NCBI GenBank assembly: GCA_913031525.1
Contig: CAJWGC010000025.1
Coordinates: 1 to 11,302, forward strand
Direction of reading: 5' to 3'
DNA from: an uncultured Acidimicrobiia bacterium
GTDB lineage: Bacteria > Actinomycetota > Acidimicrobiia > Spongiisociales > UBA5794
Length of the DNA stretch: 11,302 nt
Shown one piece after another: positions 6,336 through 11,302 of the stretch (position 1 is the stretch's first letter; the number at the start of each line of letters is the position of its first letter). The notes beneath the pieces were generated by a model. The model searched no databases, was not told the origin of the DNA, and worked only from the letters and a program-made list of their open reading frames with translations. A program made the translations under genes and the position numbers.

Positions 6336-7132
6336 TCCTGGCGTCATCATCGTGTGACACCGAAAAAGAGATCATCTGCGCTCCGGAAAACGTACTTGAA
6401 CTGTTTAAATTCGAGGAAGCGTGGTTCAGTATCGGTCCTTTCGACTGGACGCGAACTGTTTTCCTGATGTTTCTGGCAACCGGAATCGCGATGCTATTGC
6501 TTTACCTGGGTCTTCGAGGCAGAAGGATCGTTCCAACGAAGTTTGGTGTAGCAATCGAGAGCCTCGTTGCGTTCGTCAAAGACGACATAGCGAAGGGCAT
6601 CATCGGGCCGCAAGGTGTCCGTTACACGCCTTATCTGCTGGCTGTTTTCATGCTCGTCCTTGTCGGAAACCTCTTTGAAGTCACGCCGTTGATCAATTTC
6701 CCTATCACTTCCAGCATGGCCCTGCCGCTGATCATTTCAGTATTGACTTGGATTATCTTTGTTTGGGTAGGTTTCGCCAAGAACGGCATCTCGTACTTAA
6801 CAGGGATCATTTGGCCCCGGAGTGTGCCTTTAGCTCTTCGCCCTCTTGTCGGTCTTATCGAACTCGTATCAACCTTCGTACTGAGACCTATCACACTTGC
6901 TGTCCGGTTGTTTGCCAATATGGTGGCTGGTCACCTGATGCTGACGTTGCTACTCGCGTCCGGAATCATTTTTATCGGCGAGTTCAACCTTCGGTCCATC
7001 ATCGGTGTTCCGTGGTTCGTTTTCGGTCTCGGTATCTTCGTTTTCGAGATAGTGGTTGCGGTCTTGCAGGCTTACATCATCACGCTTTTATCCGCGGTCT
7101 ACGTTCAGACTTCCGTTAATCCAGATCACTGA
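6323..7132 (+). CDS. atpB: ATP synthase Fo subunit a
   Basis: From GTG 6323 this is a 269-residue membrane protein that forms the two proton half-channels against the c-ring. The essential arginine is Arg195 in LAVRLFANMVAGHL, equal to E. coli Arg210. The position of E. coli Glu219 is His204 here, and that of E. coli His245 is Glu242 (FVFEIVVAVLQAY), the well-known reciprocal swap; Gln249 equals Gln252. Helices near TVFLMFLATGIAMLLLYLGL, LLAVFMLVLVGNLFEVTP and ALPLIISVLTWIIFVWVGF precede it. The start is supported by AAGGGAG (6311-6317) five bases upstream; GTG 6332 is an alternative with poor spacing. The soluble N-terminus has two cysteines (Cys11 and Cys19). It overlaps atpI by 13 bases. 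Confidence 0.96.
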   Translation: MEGVILASSSCDTEKEIICAPENVLELFKFEEAWFSIGPFDWTRTVFLMFLATGIAMLLLYLGLRGRRIVPTKFGVAIESLVAFVKDDIAKGIIGPQGVRYTPYLLAVFMLVLVGNLFEVTPLINFPITSSMALPLIISVLTWIIFVWVGFAKNGISYLTGIIWPRSVPLALRPLVGLIELVSTFVLRPITLAVRLFANMVAGHLMLTLLLASGIIFIGEFNLRSIIGVPWFVFGLGIFVFEIVVAVLQAYIITLLSAVYVQTSVNPDH

Positions 7133-7136
7133 GCAG

Positions 7137-7142
7137 AGGAGG
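7137..7142 (+). promoter_or_regulatory. Strong Shine-Dalgarno of atpE
   Basis: A full AGGAGG sits nine bases before ATG 7152 and is the best ribosome site in the window. It fits the need for many copies of subunit c per enzyme. It fixes the start at 7152, giving a normal-length c subunit, rather than the in-frame ATG at 7056 inside atpB. GAGG (7139-7142) can pair with CCTC (7146-7149) around a three-base loop. Confidence 0.85.
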
Positions 7143-7151
7143 AAACCTCAT

Positions 7152-7379
7152 ATGACACCAGAAGCAGCCGAACTGCTCAAGGGCGCTATTGCCCTTGTGG
7201 GATATGGCCTTGCCGCAGTCGGTCCCGGTATTGGAATCGGGATTGTTGTTGGCAACGCTATTCAAGCGATGGCTCGTCAACCAGAAGCAGCCGGTATGGC
7301 AAGAACCACCATGTTCCTGGGAATTGCGTTCACAGAGGCGTTGGCCCTTATCGGCTTCGTACTCTTCTTTATCGCGTAG
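7152..7379 (+). CDS. atpE: ATP synthase Fo subunit c (proteolipid)
   Basis: This 75-residue two-helix hairpin forms the rotating c-ring. Helix 1 carries the glycine-rich packing motif VGPGIGIGIVVG (residues 23-34). The polar loop is ARQPEA (41-46), which contacts gamma and epsilon. The ion-binding carboxylate is Glu62 in AFTEALALIG. Sodium-type c subunits have a Gln in helix 1 (Gln32 in Ilyobacter) and Ser/Thr after the glutamate; here these are Ile29 and Ala63, so proton coupling is inferred. The downstream start at 7152 gives the family's usual length and has a perfect ribosome site. The gene starts 19 bases after atpB and its TAG overlaps the ribosome site of atpF. Confidence 0.97.
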   Translation: MTPEAAELLKGAIALVGYGLAAVGPGIGIGIVVGNAIQAMARQPEAAGMARTTMFLGIAFTEALALIGFVLFFIA

Positions 7380-7389
7380 GAGTATCGCG

Positions 7390-7947
7390 ATGTTGCACAC
7401 ATTCGCGTCGAATCTGATCCTTGCCGCCGAGGGGAAGGAAGAAGGTGGTGAACAGCTGCTTTTCCCCGAGACTTCTGAGCTAATTGCCGGCGTCATCGCG
7501 TTCGCCATCATCTTTTTCTTTGTATGGCGGTGGGTCCTGCCGACTCTTAAGACAACATTGGAGAATCGTCAAGCTGCTATCAGATCCGATCTCGAGGATG
7601 CGGAAACAGCTAAGACGGAAGCTGAGGGTATGCGAGAGGATTACCGATCTCAGCTTGCCGCAGCGCGAGACGAAGCGAATCAGATTGTCGAGGAGTCGCG
7701 CCAGGCAGGTGAGACGGTAAAGGCGGACATTATCGCTCGGGCCGAGGAAGAGGCAGATAACATCAAGACTCGCGCTCAAGATGAATTGGCTGGTGAGCGC
7801 GAACGGGCTACAGCTGCGATTCGTCGTGAAGTAGTTGGACTTTCGTTAGACGTGGCAGAACGCGTCATGGGGGACAGCCTTGATCGTACTGCCCAGGAGG
7901 CCTTGGTGGAGCGATACATCGACGAGCTCGGGGAGTCTGAGGACTAG
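7390..7947 (+). CDS. atpF: ATP synthase Fo subunit b
   Basis: This 185-residue subunit is the peripheral stalk that holds F1 against the stator. A short N-terminal stretch (ASNLILAAEGKEEGGEQ) precedes a single membrane helix at about residues 31-50 (LIAGVIAFAIIFFFVWRWVL). A long charged alpha-helical region rich in Glu, Ala, Arg and Lys follows, as expected for the right-handed coiled coil of b (for example NRQAAIRSDLEDAETAKTEA). The C-terminal part, RREVVGLSLDVAERVMGDSL, contacts delta in the family. The ribosome site AGGAG (7378-7382) overlaps the atpE stop, seven bases before the ATG. The delta subunit is a separate gene three bases later, unlike mycobacteria, where a b-like part is fused to delta. 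Confidence 0.95.
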   Translation: MLHTFASNLILAAEGKEEGGEQLLFPETSELIAGVIAFAIIFFFVWRWVLPTLKTTLENRQAAIRSDLEDAETAKTEAEGMREDYRSQLAAARDEANQIVEESRQAGETVKADIIARAEEEADNIKTRAQDELAGERERATAAIRREVVGLSLDVAERVMGDSLDRTAQEALVERYIDELGESED

Positions 7948-7950
7948 ATC

Positions 7951-8493
7951 ATGGATGAAGTGACTCAAGCGCAAGCGATCAGCGGTTACGCCGCGGCTCT
8001 GCTTGCTGTCGCTCGAGCAGAAGGAGATGCCGACCGAATCTCTGACGAATTGTATCGAGTATCCCGAGAGGTTTCACGCTCCAACGAACTTCGTGAGACA
8101 TTGAGCGATGCGCGCATTCCGGTTGATCGAAAACTCGGCATTGTTTCTGATTTATTAGGCGAACGTGTGTCGGAAAAGACTGTCGCGCTTGTCGATATGC
8201 TCGTTTCTACCGGCCGTATCCGTGATTTCGAGGCAATCGCGGACCGAATCACTGAATTGCTTGCGAGAGCCGAGGAACAAGTTGTAGCCGAAGTGAAGTC
8301 GGCTATCGAACTAGACAAAGCGATGCGAGATCGGTTAGCGGAGAAACTTACAGAAGCGATTGGGAAGCCTGTCACTTTGCAGGTGATCGTGGATCCCGAA
8401 TTGATCGGCGGGGTTGTTGCCCGCGTAGATGACACTGTATTTGACGGGTCGGTACGTAGCCGGCTCAGAGAACTGAGAGAGGCATGGGGATAG
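7951..8493 (+). CDS. atpH: ATP synthase F1 subunit delta
   Basis: This 180-residue protein (OSCP homologue) links the b stalk to the top of the alpha/beta hexamer. The N-terminal six-helix domain begins QAISGYAAALLAVARAEG and includes LRETLSDARIPVDRKLGIV. The C-terminal region has EKLTEAIGKPVTLQVIVDPE followed by LIGGVVARVDDTVFDGSVRS, the family signature. The length is normal for a free-standing delta. TGAGGA (7938-7943) precedes the ATG by seven bases, and only three bases separate it from atpF and from atpA. It has no N-terminal b-like extension. Confidence 0.96.
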   Translation: MDEVTQAQAISGYAAALLAVARAEGDADRISDELYRVSREVSRSNELRETLSDARIPVDRKLGIVSDLLGERVSEKTVALVDMLVSTGRIRDFEAIADRITELLARAEEQVVAEVKSAIELDKAMRDRLAEKLTEAIGKPVTLQVIVDPELIGGVVARVDDTVFDGSVRSRLRELREAWG

Positions 8494-8496
8494 CCA

Positions 8497-10005
8497 ATGT
8501 CTGAAATAACGCTGAATCCCGAGGAGATCGCGGGCGCGCTGCGGCGCAATCTTGAAGGCTGGTCTCCCTCTATGGAAGCTGAGACCGTCGGTTATGTTTC
8601 TGCCGTCGGCGATGGAGTAGCCAGGGTTCGGGGGCTTCCAGGGGCTATGTCCGCCGAGTTGCTTGAGTTTCCTGGGGGTCTTGTCGCAGTTGCGCTCAAC
8701 TTAGATGAAGATTCGATCGGCGCGGTCATCATGGGGGACGCTTCCGGGATAGAAGAAGGCGACGAGGTGCGATCCACGGGTCGGGTGCTGTCGGTTCCTG
8801 TAGGAGACGCGTTGCTGGGCAGGGTTATCGATCCGCTTGGCAACCCTCTAGATGGTGGTGAGCCGATCGAGACCAACGAACGTCGTTTACTCGAGACTCA
8901 GGCCCCGTCGGTCGTCGAGCGCCAGCCGGTCAAGGAACCGCTACAGACAGGCATCAAAGCAATTGATTCTATGACCCCTATTGGGCGCGGCCAACGGCAG
9001 TTGATTATTGGTGATCGTCAGACCGGTAAGACTGCACTCGTTGTCGACACGATTATCAATCAAAAGGGCCAAGGCGTGAAATGTGTTTACGTCGCTATCG
9101 GGCAGAAATCCTCGACGGTTGCGGAGGTGGTTCAAGTTCTGGAAGAAGCCGGCGCTATGGAATACACCGTGGTGGTTAATGCCCCAGCTTCGGAGGCAGC
9201 GGCTTTGCAAATGTACGCCGCGTATTCTGGTTCAGCTATTGGCCAGTACTGGATGTACAACGGTGAGCACTCGCTAGTTGTATTCGATGATCTTTCGAAG
9301 CAGGCTGTTGCCTATCGCGAGATATCTCTTCTCTTGAGACGTCCACCTGGTCGTGAGGCTTATCCAGGGGATGTCTTCTATCTCCACAGTCGTCTTCTCG
9401 AGCGTTGCGCCAAGCTTTCTGAGGATCTGGGAGGAGGGTCGCTAACAGGTCTCCCGATAGTTGAGACCAAAGCTAACGACGTTTCGGCTTACATTCCGAC
9501 GAACGTGATATCGATTACCGATGGTCAGATTTTCCTCGAGACCGACCTGTTCTATTCCGGGATCCGGCCCGCCATTAATGCTGGCGTGTCGGTCTCTCGA
9601 GTCGGTGGAAATGCTCAGATTAAGGCCATGAAATCCGTGGCAGGTCCGCTCCGGCTCAACTTGGCTCAATTTCGCGAGTTGGAAGCTTTTGCTGAGTTCG
9701 GCTCCGAATTAGATGCAGCATCACTTGCTCAACTGGAGCGCGGCCGTCGAGTTGTTGAAATTCTCAAGCAGGGTCAGTTTTCCCCAATTCCGGTAGAAGA
9801 GCAGGTAGTGGCACTCTATGCGGTGACCGAAGGCCATATGGATGATGTCGCTGTGCAGGATATCGCTAATTTCGAGTTTGAAATGCTTGATTTCATTCGC
9901 ACCCGGTTCGGCGCTCTGCTGACTCAAGTGGTTGAAACCGGTGTACTTGATGAAGAAGCTATTCAACAGGCCATCTCTGAATTCGCTGCCGGTTGGAACG
10001 ATTGA
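8497..10005 (+). CDS. atpA: ATP synthase F1 subunit alpha
   Basis: This 502-residue subunit carries the non-catalytic nucleotide site and contributes the arginine finger to beta. The N-terminal segment ITLNPEEIAGALRRNLEGW and a beta-barrel domain (to about residue 95) lead into the nucleotide domain. Walker A is GDRQTGKT at 172-179. The Walker B region is HSLVVFDDLSKQAVAYRE. The ATPase alpha/beta signature is PAINAGVSVS at 358-367, followed by the arginine finger Arg368. It ends at AISEFAAGWND, the standard length, without the extra C-terminal tail of mycobacterial alpha that restrains ATP hydrolysis. It starts three bases after atpH with GGGGA (8486-8490) upstream, and abuts atpG with no gap. 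Confidence 0.98.
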   Translation: MSEITLNPEEIAGALRRNLEGWSPSMEAETVGYVSAVGDGVARVRGLPGAMSAELLEFPGGLVAVALNLDEDSIGAVIMGDASGIEEGDEVRSTGRVLSVPVGDALLGRVIDPLGNPLDGGEPIETNERRLLETQAPSVVERQPVKEPLQTGIKAIDSMTPIGRGQRQLIIGDRQTGKTALVVDTIINQKGQGVKCVYVAIGQKSSTVAEVVQVLEEAGAMEYTVVVNAPASEAAALQMYAAYSGSAIGQYWMYNGEHSLVVFDDLSKQAVAYREISLLLRRPPGREAYPGDVFYLHSRLLERCAKLSEDLGGGSLTGLPIVETKANDVSAYIPTNVISITDGQIFLETDLFYSGIRPAINAGVSVSRVGGNAQIKAMKSVAGPLRLNLAQFRELEAFAEFGSELDAASLAQLERGRRVVEILKQGQFSPIPVEEQVVALYAVTEGHMDDVAVQDIANFEFEMLDFIRTRFGALLTQVVETGVLDEEAIQQAISEFAAGWND

Positions 10006-10884
10006 GTGGCATCTGCAGAACTCCGTCAGATCCGTCGTAGGATTCGCAGTGTCCAGTCGACGATGAAGATCACTCGCGCTATGGAGCTCATCGCAACGGC
10101 TCGTATTCCGAAAGCTACTTTTCGTGTTACGGCCAATCAGCCTTATACCCAGACGATGACTGATGTGATCCGCAATATCTCGGCGTCCTCGAGTGGTCTC
10201 AAGCATCCTTTGTTAGAGAGAAGAGATGTCGAGACGGCTGGGATCGTCGTTGTAACGTCAGACCGCGGATTAGCAGGAGGCTACAACACTAATGTGATCC
10301 GTATGGCTGAACGTCATATTCTCGATCAGCGCCATCAAGATCGTGCAGTGCGTTTGTACACAATCGGCAAGAAAGCTGAGAGTTATTTTCGATACCGTAG
10401 ATATCAGATTGAGCGTTCTTGGACCGGGATAACAGACACTCCCAGTTATTCCGACGCTCGGTCGATTGCCAGAGTGGTGCTTGAAGCATATGAAAATCGA
10501 TCGGTCGATTCGGCGGATTTATTTACTACGAAGTTCGTATCGGCGCTTACTCAAACTCCGATTCTTTGGCCTCTATTGCCGATTGAACCTCCGGACATGA
10601 GTGACGTTGCTGCTACTTCTTCAGGCTATAACTTCGAGCCTGAACCGAGCGAAATTCTCGATCGTCTGCTGCCTAGATTTCTGGTGGGTTCTGTATTCGG
10701 TGTTCTGCTCGAGGCTTCAGCTTCCGAACACGCTGCGCGGCGTCGAGCGATGAAGGCTGCAACGGAGAATGCCGAAGAGTTGACGAGAGCGCTGATACGC
10801 GAGGCTAACCAAGCACGTCAGGCTGAAGTCACGACTGAGATTTCAGAGATTGTTGGTGGTGCGGAAGCCCTCACCGCCGGATGA
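10006..10884 (+). CDS. atpG: ATP synthase F1 subunit gamma
   Basis: This 292-residue subunit is the central rotor shaft that couples c-ring rotation to the catalytic sites. The N-terminal helix carries ELRQIRRRIRSVQSTMKITR and AMELIATARIPKA. The Rossmann-like domain includes IVVVTSDRGLAGGYNTNVI, a very conserved gamma stretch. The C-terminal helix has RRRAMKAATENAEEL and ends with the family signature TTEISEIVGGAEALT (about residues 276-290). The GTG directly follows the atpA TGA, with TTGGA (9993-9997) eight bases before it. The length and motifs are normal for an actinobacterial-type gamma. Confidence 0.96.
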   Translation: MASAELRQIRRRIRSVQSTMKITRAMELIATARIPKATFRVTANQPYTQTMTDVIRNISASSSGLKHPLLERRDVETAGIVVVTSDRGLAGGYNTNVIRMAERHILDQRHQDRAVRLYTIGKKAESYFRYRRYQIERSWTGITDTPSYSDARSIARVVLEAYENRSVDSADLFTTKFVSALTQTPILWPLLPIEPPDMSDVAATSSGYNFEPEPSEILDRLLPRFLVGSVFGVLLEASASEHAARRRAMKAATENAEELTRALIREANQARQAEVTTEISEIVGGAEALTAG

Positions 10885-10902
10885 GATGAACAGGAGTATC
10901 GA

Positions 10903-11302
10903 GTGACGACAACAACCACTTTGCCTTCGGGCCGAATCGTTAAGGTAGCCGGCCCGGTTGTGGATGTAGAGTTCCCGCCTTCCGCGCTGCCGGAGATCCT
11001 CACGGCGCTCGAGATCGATTTTGAGATCAGCGGTGAATCGAAGACCGTGATTTGTGAGGTTGCCCAACATCTCGGCGGCAACTCAGTCCGTGGTATTGCG
11101 ATGGCTCCAACGGATGGCCTGGTACGCGGCGCTACGGTTCGGAACACGGGGGAGCCGATTTCGGTGCCAGTAGGCGACCAAACTCTGGGTCATATTTTCA
11201 ATATGTGGGGCGATTCGCTGGATTCTCCTGATGGAGATTTTAGCGGTGACTGGTGGCCGATCCATCGTCCCCCGCCACCCTTTGAAGAAGTCGAACCGCA
11301 AA
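10903..11302 (+). CDS. atpD: ATP synthase F1 subunit beta, N-terminal part (3' truncated by window)
   Basis: From GTG 10903, six bases after AGGAG (10892-10896), the frame stays open to the window end and gives 133 residues. The N-terminal barrel of the catalytic subunit is clear: GRIVKVAGPVVDVEFPP, CEVAQHLGGNSVRGIAM, PTDGLVRGATVRNTGEPISV and PVGDQTLGHIFNMWGDSLD. The segment DWWPIHRPPPPFEEVEPQ follows, equal to the link into the nucleotide domain. Walker A, Walker B and the catalytic glutamate lie beyond the window. Eighteen bases separate it from atpG. The expected next gene, atpC (epsilon), is not in view. Confidence 0.96.
   Translation, partial: MTTTTTLPSGRIVKVAGPVVDVEFPPSALPEILTALEIDFEISGESKTVICEVAQHLGGNSVRGIAMAPTDGLVRGATVRNTGEPISVPVGDQTLGHIFNMWGDSLDSPDGDFSGDWWPIHRPPPPFEEVEPQ

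Noticed and set aside
6323..6360. Lipoprotein-like signal at the atpB N-terminus (ILASSSC)
   Set aside because: The residues before the cysteine lack the Leu at -3 and there is no charged-plus-hydrophobic signal sequence; the gene is clearly subunit a.
7986..8549. A 187-residue open frame on the - strand across atpH
   Set aside because: It mirrors the real atpH codons, is very rich in Ser, Arg and Thr, has no recognisable motif, and lies antisense to a strongly conserved gene.
9721..10206. A 161-residue open frame on the - strand spanning the atpA-atpG junction
   Set aside because: It is antisense to two conserved genes and shows no family motif or ribosome site.

Overview
This window is a compact block of housekeeping genes, all on the + strand, from a bacterial chromosome. 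It runs rho (3' end) - rpmE (zinc-free L31) - DUF1385/yqhQ - prfA - prmC - tsaC (Sua5/YwlC type) - glyA - atpZ - atpI - atpB - atpE - atpF - atpH - atpA - atpG - atpD (5' end). The rho/rpmE/prfA/prmC/sua5/atp order is the classic actinobacterial arrangement. GTG and TTG starts are frequent, Rho is actinobacteria-like, and base composition looks moderate rather than very GC-rich. The b and delta subunits are separate and alpha has no long C-terminal tail, so this is not a mycobacterial-type operon. My best inference is a deep-branching actinobacterium, perhaps Acidimicrobiia-like and aquatic; this is not proven by the sequence alone.

Positions 1-4272 hold information-processing genes: transcription termination (Rho), a ribosomal protein (L31), a conserved membrane protein of unclear role (DUF1385), release factor 1 with the methyltransferase that modifies its GGQ glutamine (PrmC), and the threonylcarbamoyl-AMP synthase for tRNA t6A. 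Positions 4316-5587 encode serine hydroxymethyltransferase, the main supplier of one-carbon units. Positions 5642-11302 hold the F1Fo ATP synthase operon. It is led by two small membrane proteins, AtpZ and AtpI, followed by Fo subunits a, c and b, then F1 subunits delta, alpha, gamma and beta (beta is cut by the window end).

Genes are tightly packed: several overlap by 1-14 bases, others abut, and the longest gap is 54 bases. I see no intrinsic terminator, RNA gene, mobile element, CRISPR array or tRNA. No gene-free stretch reaches 300 bases. The block could be read as one or a few long transcripts, with translation coupled at the overlaps.

I did not find a new biological system. The points worth a second look are modest. 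They are the zinc-free L31 with an acidic tail at the locus that carries zinc-binding L31 in relatives, the AtpZ-AtpI pair in an actinobacterial-type operon, unusual residues in otherwise invariant SHMT motifs, a cysteine pair at the N-terminus of subunit a, and small repeats near the starts of glyA and atpE.
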